A stretch of 64,000 bases of DNA from Prevotella sp. 885. Its GTDB lineage: Bacteria > Bacteroidota > Bacteroidia > Bacteroidales > Bacteroidaceae. Within the stretch, counting starts at the first letter, position 1, and each line of letters begins with the position of its first letter. Shown here one piece after another: positions 42,733-51,902 of this stretch. Under the pieces are notes generated by a model. The model searched no databases. It was not told where the DNA came from and saw only the letters and a list, made by a program, of their open reading frames with translations. The position numbers and the translations under genes were made by a program. The stretch lies in assembly GCF_002265625.1 (NCBI RefSeq), contig NZ_NOVE01000008.1, positions 26,637 to 90,636 of the forward strand, written 5' to 3'.

Positions 42733-45591
42733 TTGAGAACAAAGACCCTCATAGCCCTATTGCTCTGCGTTGTCGTCTTCGTGATGGCAAGCTCTGTTGC
42801 GCCCTTGTCGCAAAAGCGTAAGAGCAAGAAGGAACTACGCGACTCTATTGAGACGGCTGAGCTTAACATGGAGGCTGACAGCATCTTGCGCGACTCCCTG
42901 GGAAGGGAGATTGTGGACACCACGAAGATGGACTCCATGCAACTCGCTATCTATCATCATAACCGTGCCATCGACGATTCCATTCGTCTTGACTCGATTA
43001 ACCGTCAGCGTGCCAACGGCATCAATTCGCCTGTGCAGTATTCTGCGGAAGACTCGCTCGTCTACGACGCTACGTCAAAGACTGCACGTCTCTACGGTGC
43101 TTCAACGGTGAAGTATGAGAACATGGACCTCGCTTCTGAGAAGATACACATGAGCATCGACTCGTCCTTAGTGCATGCCACGGGAGCGCGAGACACCACC
43201 GACACCACTGGCTTAAAGCTTATTGGTACGCCTGTCTTCACGATGGGAGCCGACAAGTATGAAAGTGATACGATGGCGTTCAACTTCAAGACAAAGAAGG
43301 GTCTTATATCTAAGGTATACACTCAGCAGGAGGACGGTTTCCTCCAGAGTGAGATATCAAAGCGTAACGCCAACGGCGACATTTATCTGCAGCACGGACG
43401 TTACACCACTTGCGACGCCAAGCATCCCGACTTCTACATTGCCCTTTCTCGCGCCAAGGTGCGCCCCGGCAAGGACGTGGTGTTCGGTCCAGCATACCTT
43501 GTAGTGGCTGACGTGCCTCTGCCGCTTGCCATTCCTTACGGCTTCTTCCCCTTCACCAAGAGCTATTCTTCCGGCTTTATCATGCCTACGTACGGCGATG
43601 AGAACAGCCGCGGATTCTATCTGCGCGACGGTGGCTACTATTTTGCCATCAACGACAAGATGGACCTAAAGCTTTTGGGCGAAATCTATACAAAGGGTTC
43701 GTGGGGACTGTCTGCGGCGTCTAACTATAACAAGCGCTATCGCTTTAACGGCAGCTTCTACGTAAGCTATCAGGACACCAAGACCGGCGATAAGGGAATG
43801 CCCGACTTCTCACGTCAGAAGAGTTTCAAGATTCAGTGGAGCCATCGTCAGGACTCGAAGGCAAATCCTTACAGCTCGCTCTCGGCAAGCGTAAACTTCG
43901 CCACGTCAAGCTATGAGCGCAACAACCTCAACTCGCTCTACAATCCGCAGACGCTGACCCAGTCGACACGTACATCTTCTGTATCGTGGAGCACGACCTT
44001 CTCAAGCATCGGACTCTCGCTCAGTTCCACTGCCAACCTCTCGCAGAACATGCGCGACTCAAGCATCGCCATGACTCTGCCTGACCTCAACATCTCGATC
44101 TCACGCTTCTATCCGTTCAAGAGGAAGCATGCTGTAGGCGACGAGAAGTGGTATGAGAAGATTTCGATGTCGTACACCGGACACATCTCCAACAGCATCA
44201 ACACGAAGGAAGACCGCTTCCTCCATTCCAATCTGATAAAGGACTGGCGAAACGGATGGAACCACTCTATTCCTATCAGCGGCAACTTCACTCTCTTCAA
44301 TTACCTCAACATTTCGCCGTCGTTCAACTTCACCGACCGCATGTACACCAACAAGGTGATGCGTTCATGGGACGACACCAGACAGCGTGAGGTATGTGAC
44401 ACCATCTACGGATTCAACAACGTCTATAATTATAACTTATCGATTAGTGCATCCACCAAGATGTATGGTTTCTACATCCCGAGCCGTAAGATATTCGGCG
44501 ACAAGATACAGGCTGTTCGTCACGTTATTACGCCGTCGGTAAGCTTCAGCTATGCGCCTGACTTCTCTGCCAGCCGTTACGGATATTACAAGACGTATCA
44601 GAAAACCAATGCAGACGGTTCGGTGGACCTCGTGGAGTATTCGCCTTACAGCGGACAGCTGTTCGGAGTGCCCGGTAAGGGAAAGACCGGCAACATCAGC
44701 TTCGACCTCTCCAACAATGTGGAGATGAAGATAAAGTCTGACAAGGACTCAACTGGATTCAAGAAGCTCAGCATCATCGACGAGCTGGGACTCTCGATGA
44801 GCTACAATATGGCTGCTAAGGAGAAGCCGCTCAGCGACCTCTCCATGCGAATTCGTCTGAAATGGTGGAAGAACTATACGTTCAACATGACGGCAGTCTT
44901 CGCTTCATACGCCTATGAGCTTGACGCCAACGGACATCCTTATGTGGGCAACCACACGCTTTGGGGCATGGGCAAGTTCGGTCGTTTCCAGGGAACGTCG
45001 CAGAACTTCTCATTCACACTCACACCTGATAAGATAAAGAAGTGGTTCGGTGGCGGAGACGACAAGGATGACAAGAAAAAGAAGAACAAGGACGATGAGG
45101 ACGGTATGGACACCGACATCGAGTCGAACGTGGACGACACAATGGTGGCTGGACAGCGCGGTGCCAAGAAGAAGAGTGGCGGTGGCAAGGCTGAGACCGA
45201 TGCCGATGGCTACATGCGTTTCAATATGCCGTGGTCGCTGACCTTCGGATATGGTATCACGATGCGAGAGAACACAAGCGGAAAGTTCAATACCAAGTCA
45301 ATGCGCTATCCGTATAAGTTCACGCAGAACCTCAATGTCAGCGGCAATGTTCGTCTCAGCGACGGATGGAACATCTCGTTCTCATCAGGTTACGACTTCG
45401 AGAGAAAGGAACTCTCAATGACGACGGCTTCGCTTCAGCGCGACCTCCACTGCTTCAATATGTCGTGCTCTGTGGTGCTTGCCCCGTACACAAGCTACAA
45501 CTTCTCGTTCCGATGCAACGCAGCCACGTTGATAGACGCGCTGAAATACGACAAGCGTTCGGGATATAGCAACGCTGTAGAGTGGTATTAA
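42733..45591 (+). CDS. lptD: LptD/OstA-like outer-membrane LPS assembly protein
   Basis: A 952-aa outer-membrane protein. The start is TTG at 42733; a stop codon in frame at 42715 leaves no ATG upstream, and the signal sequence (LIALLLCVVVFVMASS) begins at once. Residues about 95-260 form the OstA-type beta-jellyroll (YSAEDSLVYDATSKTARLYG), which takes LPS from the periplasmic bridge, and about 265-952 a large barrel (PLPLAIPYGFFPFTKSYSSG is a conserved entry). An acidic and lysine-rich insert of about 50 residues (773-826) lies late in the barrel. The sequence is divergent from proteobacterial LptD and lacks an obvious cysteine pair, but matches the form annotated in Bacteroidetes. Confidence 0.82.
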   Translation: MRTKTLIALLLCVVVFVMASSVAPLSQKRKSKKELRDSIETAELNMEADSILRDSLGREIVDTTKMDSMQLAIYHHNRAIDDSIRLDSINRQRANGINSPVQYSAEDSLVYDATSKTARLYGASTVKYENMDLASEKIHMSIDSSLVHATGARDTTDTTGLKLIGTPVFTMGADKYESDTMAFNFKTKKGLISKVYTQQEDGFLQSEISKRNANGDIYLQHGRYTTCDAKHPDFYIALSRAKVRPGKDVVFGPAYLVVADVPLPLAIPYGFFPFTKSYSSGFIMPTYGDENSRGFYLRDGGYYFAINDKMDLKLLGEIYTKGSWGLSAASNYNKRYRFNGSFYVSYQDTKTGDKGMPDFSRQKSFKIQWSHRQDSKANPYSSLSASVNFATSSYERNNLNSLYNPQTLTQSTRTSSVSWSTTFSSIGLSLSSTANLSQNMRDSSIAMTLPDLNISISRFYPFKRKHAVGDEKWYEKISMSYTGHISNSINTKEDRFLHSNLIKDWRNGWNHSIPISGNFTLFNYLNISPSFNFTDRMYTNKVMRSWDDTRQREVCDTIYGFNNVYNYNLSISASTKMYGFYIPSRKIFGDKIQAVRHVITPSVSFSYAPDFSASRYGYYKTYQKTNADGSVDLVEYSPYSGQLFGVPGKGKTGNISFDLSNNVEMKIKSDKDSTGFKKLSIIDELGLSMSYNMAAKEKPLSDLSMRIRLKWWKNYTFNMTAVFASYAYELDANGHPYVGNHTLWGMGKFGRFQGTSQNFSFTLTPDKIKKWFGGGDDKDDKKKKNKDDEDGMDTDIESNVDDTMVAGQRGAKKKSGGGKAETDADGYMRFNMPWSLTFGYGITMRENTSGKFNTKSMRYPYKFTQNLNVSGNVRLSDGWNISFSSGYDFERKELSMTTASLQRDLHCFNMSCSVVLAPYTSYNFSFRCNAATLIDALKYDKRSGYSNAVEWY

Positions 45592-45603
45592 AATAGAATC
45601 ATA

Positions 45604-45646
45604 CAATAAAAAAAGGAGAGTCCGTAATGGCTCTCCTTTTTTATTG
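45604..45646. terminator. Terminator after the LptD-like gene
   Basis: CAATAAAAAAAGGAGAG (45604-45620) pairs with CTCTCCTTTTTTATTG (45631-45646), one base unpaired in the A run. The stem has T-rich ends on both strands, so it can stop both the lptD transcript and the converging tRNA transcript. Confidence 0.82.
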
Positions 45647-45658
45647 TGAAAATAAATG

Positions 45659-45732
45659 TGATCCCGTTGGGATTCAAACCCAAGACCTTCAGAACCGGAA
45701 TCTGACGCTCTATTCAGCTAAGCTACGGGACC
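45659..45732 (-). tRNA. tRNA-Arg (anticodon CCG)
   Basis: On the minus strand the 74-nt sequence folds into a normal cloverleaf: acceptor GGTCCCG/CGGGATC (one G-T pair), D arm with AGCTGAATAGAGC, anticodon stem TCAGA/TCTGA around the loop TTCCGGT, and a T arm TTGGG-TTTGAAT-CCCAA. The anticodon is CCG, which reads the Arg codon CGG. The discriminator base is A. The CCA end is not encoded, so it must be added by the CCA enzyme. Confidence 0.93.
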
Positions 45733-45764
45733 TTTATGTCTGCTTACTCTTTAGCAAGTAGATG

Positions 45765-45772
45765 CAAAGGTA
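45765..45772 (-). promoter_or_regulatory. -7 box (TACCTTTG) of the tRNA-Arg gene
   Basis: CAAAGGTA on the plus strand is TACCTTTG on the minus strand, 33 bases before the tRNA 5' end. The -33 region is weak (a TTG 24 bases upstream). Confidence 0.5.
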
Positions 45773-45845
45773 CAAAATAAGTTTTAATTCAGCGACCAAC
45801 CTACAGCTTTTCTTTTTCTTTGATGAGTCCTTCTTCCTTCTCCCT

Positions 45846-45885
45846 TTGTCCAATAATTTGACGGTTGTGTCTAATTATTGGACAA
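45846..45885. promoter_or_regulatory. Palindromic upstream activator site for the efflux operon
   Basis: TTGTCCAATAATT (45846-45858) is the exact reverse complement of AATTATTGGACAA (45873-45885), with 14 bases between. It lies about 56-95 bases upstream of the sigma-54-type promoter at 45941, a usual place for an NtrC-family activator site. The likely ligand is the response regulator encoded at 53080-54432. Confidence 0.65.
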
Positions 45886-45940
45886 TACATACTATAAGGT
45901 TCTTATTCTAATCGTTTGATTATCAACGAAAATATGCTTT

Positions 45941-45956
45941 TGGCACAGCCATTGTC
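45941..45956 (+). promoter_or_regulatory. Sigma-54-type -24/-12 promoter of the TolC/HlyD/FtsX/LolD operon
   Basis: TGGCAC (45941-45946), five bases, then TTGTC (45952-45956); GG and GT are 10 bases apart as required, with GT in place of the usual GC at -12. The transcript start would be near 45967, which leaves only 4 bases before the ATG at 45971 and supports the ATG at 45983 as start. No TAnnTTTG box lies nearby. Confidence 0.7.
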
Positions 45957-45982
45957 CTTATTATATAAAAATGAGGAAGATT

Positions 45983-47326
45983 ATGAAAAGAATAGTAATA
46001 CTGATAGGATGGATGCTTCTTGCGTCTGGAGTCGCGGCACAAAGCTGGAGCCTTGACGACTGTATGAAGTATGCTGTAGGGCATGCCACGGATGTGAAGC
46101 GTGAGACTATCAATGCCCGTCAACGCAAGCAAGACTATCATCATGCCGTTGCCGCATTCTTGCCCACCGTCTCTGGTGGAGTGCAGGGGCAGTATGCTTG
46201 GGGGCGAAACATCGACCCTGAGACCAATACATATAATAATGTGACGACATTCAACAACTACTATCAGCTTTATGCCGAGCTGAATGTGTTTGACGGTTTC
46301 GCCACAATCAATGCTTTTAAGCAAGCACGGTTGAGCCGTGACTATTCTGCTACGGCGATGCAGAACACGCAGGACAATATAGCCATTGACGTGATGCAGA
46401 AATACGTGGATGCTGCATACGCAGAGGCAAGCATACGGATAGCAAGCGAGAAGCTGGACGAAAGCCGACGTATGCTGGCAAAGACGAAACGCCAGTATGA
46501 ACTTGGTGAGAAAGGACGCCCGGATGTGGTGCAGATGGAATCGCAAGTGGCTGAGGACGAATACTGTCTTACGCATCAGCAGAATATGGCAAGGCAGAGT
46601 CTGCTTGCCTTGAAATCGGCTATGAATTATCCCATAGGTGATGAATTGAAGTTGGATATTCAATCTAAAGATAAGGAGAAAAGTCTTGCATCATGTCAGC
46701 TGACTATAGGCGACAAGCCGAACTCTGAAAATATCTATCAGAGTTTCCTGAATATCTCTCCCGATATGAAGTCGGCAGAGTATGAGGTGGAGTTGGCACA
46801 TTATGACTATAAGATAGCAAAGGGTAGATTGTTGCCCTCGCTCTCGCTCAGTGGTGGCATCACTACCAACTATTACAAGAATCTCTCTCTGAAAGGGCAA
46901 TACGATGGATTTGCCTCGCAGTTTCGCAATAACAGTGGCGAATATCTCGCATTGACCCTTTCGATACCTATTTATAATAGCGACCGTTGGCACAGCATGA
47001 AGAAAGCACGCAACGACTGGCAGTTGGCGCAGGTAAATCTGGAGGAAGCCCGTCGCAAGCTTCACGACCAGATAGCACAGGCGGTGATGGATGCTGAAGG
47101 CTACGCCAAGGAGTTGCGACAGATGCAGAAGAAGGTTGCCTCCGATTCGCTCGCCTATCACATGTCGAGCCGTAAGTTTGAGGAAGGAATGCTTTCCACA
47201 TTCGATCTGCATACAGCAGCCCAGACGCTTCTTGAGAGTAGGATAAAGGAACTACAGATGCAGATGCTGCTCATAATCAAGCAAAGGTTAGTGGAATATT
47301 ATAAAGGAGAAAAATTAATAAGATAA
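45983..47326 (+). CDS. TolC-family outer-membrane efflux protein
   Basis: A 447-aa outer-membrane channel protein. The signal peptide runs to about residue 19 (LIGWMLLASGVAA/QSW). Two OEP repeats are visible: WSLDDCMKYAVGHATDVKRE with a QYAWGRNIDPETNTY stretch typical of the Bacteroidetes group, and a second repeat with RLLPSLSLSGGI and the ending FDLHTAAQTLLESRIKELQ. ATG 45971 is an in-frame alternative start 12 bases earlier; 45983 is chosen because a GAGGAAG ribosome-binding stretch precedes it and the promoter leaves no leader for the earlier one. First gene of the sigma-54-driven operon; the adaptor gene follows after 4 bases. Confidence 0.92.
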   Translation: MKRIVILIGWMLLASGVAAQSWSLDDCMKYAVGHATDVKRETINARQRKQDYHHAVAAFLPTVSGGVQGQYAWGRNIDPETNTYNNVTTFNNYYQLYAELNVFDGFATINAFKQARLSRDYSATAMQNTQDNIAIDVMQKYVDAAYAEASIRIASEKLDESRRMLAKTKRQYELGEKGRPDVVQMESQVAEDEYCLTHQQNMARQSLLALKSAMNYPIGDELKLDIQSKDKEKSLASCQLTIGDKPNSENIYQSFLNISPDMKSAEYEVELAHYDYKIAKGRLLPSLSLSGGITTNYYKNLSLKGQYDGFASQFRNNSGEYLALTLSIPIYNSDRWHSMKKARNDWQLAQVNLEEARRKLHDQIAQAVMDAEGYAKELRQMQKKVASDSLAYHMSSRKFEEGMLSTFDLHTAAQTLLESRIKELQMQMLLIIKQRLVEYYKGEKLIR

Positions 47327-47330
47327 AACT

Positions 47331-48584
47331 ATGGATATCAAGATAGAAAAGAAAAAATATCTCGTGCCCCGTAAGTATTGGGCATGGATAGCAGGAGGAG
47401 CGGTTCTTGTAGCTGTCCTCGTATGGTTGGGCTTGAGCAATTTCTCTTCCACATTGAAGGTGGACAGAAAGAGCTTGAGCATAGGAAATGTGGAGCGAGC
47501 GCAGTTCAACGATTATGTTTCGGTGGACGGACAGGTGGTGCCTATCTCCGTGGTGCAAATCAGTTCGGAGGAGGGTGGCATCGTCTTGGAGAAAGTAGTG
47601 GATGAAGGCGCCCACGTCAACAAGGGCGATGTCATTGTGCGACTGAGCAATTCTAATCTCGACCTTGAGATTCTGAATGCCGAAAGCGAATTGGCAGAGA
47701 AGCAGAACATGCTACGCAACACTCAGATATCAATGGAACAAGACCGACTGAGCAATAGCAACGAGGAGCTTTCGCTTTCGCAGGACGTAATCACCAAGCG
47801 TCGAGCCTATGAGCATCAGGAGACTTTGCACAAGGAACAGCTCAATTCGCGCGAGGAGTATCTTAAGGCTAAGGAAGCTTACGACCTTGCCGTAAAGAAG
47901 CATGCGCTTATAAGCAAGCGACTGAAGAAGGACGCACAGCTTCGACATTCTCAGATGGAACAGATGGGTGATAATCTGGAAGCCATGCAGAAGAATGTGC
48001 TGCTGGTTCGACAGCGCAAGGAGAAGCTGAACATTCGCAGCACCATTTCGGGTGAAATTGGTTTGCTGGATGTGGAGCTTGGACAGAGCATACAGGCAGG
48101 ACAGAAGATAGGAGTGATAAACGATCTAAGCGATTACAAGGTGCAGGCGCAGGTGGATGAGCATTACATCGACCGTGTGAAGCCGGGGCTTAATGCCTCT
48201 TTCGTACAGAACGGCAAGCATTATCTTCTGCAAGTCCGCAAGGTTTATCCCGAAGTGAGAGACGGCAGGTTCCGCATCGACTTCGTCTTCAAAGGCGTAC
48301 GCCCAGACAATATCCGTACCGGTCAGACATATTACGTGGATTTGCAGCTCGGACAGTCTAAGCAGGCAATAATCATCCCTAAAGGCACGTTTTATAGTGT
48401 AACGGGCGGTCAATGGATTTACGTGTTAGACCGTGACGGCAAGAAGGCTTATCGCCGCAAGATAACCATTGGTCGCCAGAATCCTCAATACTATGAGGTG
48501 ATAGAAGGTTTGGAGCCGGGTGAGCAGGTTATCGTTAGCGGCTACGAAGCATATAAGGACAATGATGTCTTGGTGATTAATTAG
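47331..48584 (+). CDS. HlyD-family efflux periplasmic adaptor
   Basis: A 417-aa membrane fusion protein. It has a cytoplasmic basic start, a membrane segment at about 19-37 (WAWIAGGAVLVAVLVWLGL), a lipoyl-like half (IVLEKVVDEGAHVNKGDVIV), a long helical hairpin at about 100-225, the second lipoyl half (IRSTISGEIGLLDVELGQSI), and a beta-barrel plus membrane-proximal domain (VIEGLEPGEQVIVSGYEA). It should join the FtsX-type permease and its ATPase to TolC. It is larger than the HlyD protein of the 36707 operon and only distantly like it. Four bases separate it from the TolC gene. Confidence 0.93.
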   Translation: MDIKIEKKKYLVPRKYWAWIAGGAVLVAVLVWLGLSNFSSTLKVDRKSLSIGNVERAQFNDYVSVDGQVVPISVVQISSEEGGIVLEKVVDEGAHVNKGDVIVRLSNSNLDLEILNAESELAEKQNMLRNTQISMEQDRLSNSNEELSLSQDVITKRRAYEHQETLHKEQLNSREEYLKAKEAYDLAVKKHALISKRLKKDAQLRHSQMEQMGDNLEAMQKNVLLVRQRKEKLNIRSTISGEIGLLDVELGQSIQAGQKIGVINDLSDYKVQAQVDEHYIDRVKPGLNASFVQNGKHYLLQVRKVYPEVRDGRFRIDFVFKGVRPDNIRTGQTYYVDLQLGQSKQAIIIPKGTFYSVTGGQWIYVLDRDGKKAYRRKITIGRQNPQYYEVIEGLEPGEQVIVSGYEAYKDNDVLVIN

Positions 48585-48633
48585 TAGTGATTAGTGATTA
48601 ATTGGGCTAACGCCCTTGAAACAGAATATTGAT

Positions 48634-51018
48634 ATGAATAATATTATTAACGCATTCAAGAATCTGCCTCGAAGGGGCCAGCACAACTTCGTTAAGATAT
48701 TGTGTCTGGCGCTCGGACTGGCAATCAGTTCGGTGATTATCGCCGAGATTTATTTCGAGCAGACCTACGATACGTATTTCCCTGGATGGGAGAGGACGTA
48801 TATGATTTCGGAAGTGGGTACTAACCAAGACGAAACTTTGAAGTTTAACCAAACTTCAGGAGCTACCGCTCAAGGTGTAAAGCAATATGCGCCTATGGTG
48901 GAAGCAGCCACCCGTACTGATTTTTTTCATAACGATGCCCAATGCAAGCTTGAAAACCAGAACGTCGTGTCTGCCAATATCTTGATGGCAGACAGTTGTT
49001 TCTTCGATGTCTTTCCGCAGAAGATGTTGGTGGGCAATGCCAAGCAGATATTGTCCCAACCGTTGTCTTGCCTTATAGATTCAGAAACAGCAGCAAAGAT
49101 TGGCGGCAATGTCGTAGGCAAACATTTCACGCTTCCCAATTATCCGGGAACAACTTTTACTATCTATGGTGTTTTCGAAGAGTTTCCATGGGGTTCATCT
49201 TTGCATGACATTCAGATGATTCTGTCAATGCCCAGTACACCATACGTATATTCTTACGATGGCAGAGATCAATGGGTGGGAAATGATCGCTATTCGTCAT
49301 ACATCCGGTTGGCAAAGGGACATGATGCAAAAGAACTCAAGCCTTACGTGAATAAGATGCGAGAGGATCATTTTCCTCTGAAGGAGATGAAGAATATGGG
49401 ATTGGAACTCAACTACGATTTCACGGTGTTGAGCGATGTTTACACCCAAGACCCTTACATCAAGAAGATGGGATGGATTATGTCTATTGTGGCTTTTGTC
49501 CTCCTTTTCACTTCTGTGATGAATTATCTGCTTATCATCGTTGGAAATCTTGTAAGCCGTTCTCGCGAGATGGCTGTCCGCAAGTGCTACGGTGCCAAAC
49601 CTAAGAACATTCATGCCATTATCTTCTCCGAAGCTTTGGTGCATGTGGGGTTGGCTGTTGTTCTTGCAGCTTTACTCGTATTCCTTTGCAAGGGAACTAT
49701 CGAGAATTTCCTTTCTGCTCCGATAAGCACGTTGGTGCTTAATCGTGGCAGTTGGATATTGGTGGTTATTTGTCTTTTGGTATTGCTAATTGGCGGTTTT
49801 GTGCCTGGTTGGCTTTACAACAAGATTCCAGTAGCCATTGCTTTCCGTGGTTATAATGAGAACCGCAACCGATGGAAGCTTGCCTTGTTGGGCATCCAGT
49901 TCGTTATCTCTGGTTTGCTGTTTAGTCTGCTTTACATAGTGAATGGTCAGTACCAGCTGATGTTGGGTCTCGATCTTGGATATGATTATGATAATGTGGC
50001 GATAGTTTCGATAGATGCCAGCGATGCTAATCAGCGCCAGCAATGTATGGCTGAAATCAGACGAATGCCGAATGTCAAGGATTGTTGTTCTACTTACTCT
50101 GTTCCGATAAATGGATATAATAGTGGTGGAAATATGGTTGGAATACCCGGTGATGATAATAACACCATTAATATTATGGAGATGTCGGGAGTGGACGACA
50201 ATTACTTTAAGATGATGAACATCCCTATCGTTCAGGGTTCGTTCTTTACCGATAGAAGTGACAGCTGCCGTCAGGTAATCATTGATGAGCGATGTGCTGA
50301 GAAACTCATCAAAACATGGCATTGGAAGGATGGCGTTGTAGGCAAGCAGATTACTTGTACGGGACATGACGAAAACGTTTTCACCGTCTGCGGTGTATGC
50401 AAAAACGTTCGTTGGGGTGATGTAAGAACCTGTGGAGATATGATGAATGGTTTCCCTTTATTGTATTTCTATTCACTCAAGAGGTCTTTCTATATATTGG
50501 TTAAGTTTAATGAACTGAAGGAAGAATCGTTGTCGGAGCTACAGCAGAAGGTGCAGTCGTTGTATCCTAACAATAAGGTCATCGTGAAGAGTTATGCTTC
50601 AGAATTGGCTAATCAGTATGCTTCCCAATTGAATTTCCGCAACGGCATCCTCGTGGCTGGTATCGTGACGATGATTATCGCCCTCTTCGGATTGGTGGGT
50701 TATACGAGCGATGAGGTAAACCGCCGCCGCAAGGAGATAGCGATAAGAAAGGTGAACGGAGCGAAGGTGAAGGATATTCTTCGCATCTTCCTGAAGGACA
50801 TTATGAAGATTGCTTTGCCTTGCATCATCGTGGGCGACATTGGGGCTTGGCTCATAGCCAGACAATGGCTGATGTCGTTCAGCGAGAAGATTACTATCAC
50901 ACCTTTACTCTTTATCTGTGTTACGATTCTGCTGCTCGTCATCATCGCCCTATCAGTAATCATCAACTGCTACAAGGTGGCGAATAGTAATCCGGTGAAA
51001 TATCTCAAGGATGAATAA
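48634..51018 (+). CDS. MacB/FtsX-type ABC transporter permease
   Basis: A 794-aa inner-membrane protein with two FtsX units. Each has a MacB-PCD-like periplasmic domain (about 45-270 and 435-660). Membrane segments lie at about 20-40, then three at 280-405, one at about 415-435, and three at 665-785. The motif NLVSRSREMAVRKCYGAKPK and its echo EVNRRRKEIAIRKVNGAKVK mark the coupling helices for the ATPase. A TTG at 48616 could add six codons, but the ATG at 48634 is the normal start (MNNIINAFKNLPR). It is followed by its ATPase. Such permeases act as mechanotransmission parts that drive export from the periplasm. Confidence 0.92.
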   Translation: MNNIINAFKNLPRRGQHNFVKILCLALGLAISSVIIAEIYFEQTYDTYFPGWERTYMISEVGTNQDETLKFNQTSGATAQGVKQYAPMVEAATRTDFFHNDAQCKLENQNVVSANILMADSCFFDVFPQKMLVGNAKQILSQPLSCLIDSETAAKIGGNVVGKHFTLPNYPGTTFTIYGVFEEFPWGSSLHDIQMILSMPSTPYVYSYDGRDQWVGNDRYSSYIRLAKGHDAKELKPYVNKMREDHFPLKEMKNMGLELNYDFTVLSDVYTQDPYIKKMGWIMSIVAFVLLFTSVMNYLLIIVGNLVSRSREMAVRKCYGAKPKNIHAIIFSEALVHVGLAVVLAALLVFLCKGTIENFLSAPISTLVLNRGSWILVVICLLVLLIGGFVPGWLYNKIPVAIAFRGYNENRNRWKLALLGIQFVISGLLFSLLYIVNGQYQLMLGLDLGYDYDNVAIVSIDASDANQRQQCMAEIRRMPNVKDCCSTYSVPINGYNSGGNMVGIPGDDNNTINIMEMSGVDDNYFKMMNIPIVQGSFFTDRSDSCRQVIIDERCAEKLIKTWHWKDGVVGKQITCTGHDENVFTVCGVCKNVRWGDVRTCGDMMNGFPLLYFYSLKRSFYILVKFNELKEESLSELQQKVQSLYPNNKVIVKSYASELANQYASQLNFRNGILVAGIVTMIIALFGLVGYTSDEVNRRRKEIAIRKVNGAKVKDILRIFLKDIMKIALPCIIVGDIGAWLIARQWLMSFSEKITITPLLFICVTILLLVIIALSVIINCYKVANSNPVKYLKDE

Positions 51019-51051
51019 CTAAATGTTGAACACTTAATATTGAATAATAAA

Positions 51052-51717
51052 ATGCTTAAAATAGAGAATCTTTGCAAGTCATTCCGCACAGAAGATGTGG
51101 AGACTATAGCTTTAAATAATGTGTCGTTCACAGTAGAAGACGGTGAGTTTGTTGCCATTATGGGACCGTCAGGTTGTGGCAAATCCACTTTACTCAATAT
51201 CCTTGGATTATTGGATAATCCTACATCGGGAAAATATTTCTTGGGCAATCATGAGGTGGCTAACCTTAAAGAAAACGAACGTACGGATGTGCGCAAGGGC
51301 GAGATAGGTTTCGTGTTCCAGAGCTTCAACCTCATTGACGAACTGACTGTGGAGGAGAACATAGAGCTTCCTCTTACTTACCTTGACATTCCGAAGTCGG
51401 AGCGCAAGGCAAAGGTGGAAGCCATCATGAAGCGCATGGCCATCAGCCATCGTGCCAAGCATTTCCCTCATCAGCTCTCTGGAGGTCAGCAGCAGCGAGT
51501 AGCCATTGCCCGTGCTGTGGTCTTCGGACCTAAGCTCATCCTCGCTGATGAGCCTACGGGTAACCTCGACTCAAAGAATGGAGCCGAAGTGATGCGTCTG
51601 CTTACCGAGCTTAACCACGAAGGCACCACCATCGTCATGGTAACGCATAATGAGCACGATGCCAAGATTGCCCATCGCATCATCAGATTGTTTGATGGAC
51701 AAATAGTGGAAGGGTAG
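51052..51717 (+). CDS. LolD/MacB-type ABC transporter ATP-binding protein
   Basis: A 221-aa cytoplasmic ATPase. Walker A GPSGCGKS is at 38-45, the Q loop is in GFVFQSFNLIDELTVEENI, the signature is LSGGQQQRVAIARA, Walker B is LILADEPTGNLDS, and the switch His lies in MVTHNEHDA. All catalytic residues are present. An in-frame TTG at 51040 would add four codons; the ATG at 51052 is the usual start. Its partner is the FtsX-type permease 33 bases upstream. It is the last gene of the operon. This is the only ABC ATPase gene in the window. Confidence 0.93.
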   Translation: MLKIENLCKSFRTEDVETIALNNVSFTVEDGEFVAIMGPSGCGKSTLLNILGLLDNPTSGKYFLGNHEVANLKENERTDVRKGEIGFVFQSFNLIDELTVEENIELPLTYLDIPKSERKAKVEAIMKRMAISHRAKHFPHQLSGGQQQRVAIARAVVFGPKLILADEPTGNLDSKNGAEVMRLLTELNHEGTTIVMVTHNEHDAKIAHRIIRLFDGQIVEG

Positions 51718-51743
51718 AAATATCCATAAATTTATGTCATAAT

Positions 51744-51789
51744 GAATCTCCTAAGTCATGCTGTACTTGGGAGATTCTTGCGCTTTTTT
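51744..51789 (+). terminator. Terminator of the efflux operon
   Basis: GAATCTCCTAAG (51744-51755) pairs with CTTGGGAGATTC (51766-51777), with one G-T pair and a 10-base loop, followed by TTGCGCTTTTTT. Confidence 0.75.
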
Positions 51790-51795
51790 GAGGCT

Positions 51796-51845
51796 TATCC
51801 TCGAAAAAGTGTTGTTTTCGTTAGTTTATATCCTCGAAAAAGTGT
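51796..51845. repeat. Two direct copies of a 17-bp word
   Basis: TATCCTCGAAAAAGTGT occurs at 51796-51812 and 51829-51845, 33 bases apart, between the converging efflux operon and the kinase gene. No role is evident; the rest of the gap to 51902 shows nothing. Confidence 0.6.
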
Positions 51846-51902
51846 ATCCTCCTTCAGAAATCCGCAAAATGTCTGGTGTAATCTAACAAGATAAATGTAT
51901 CG

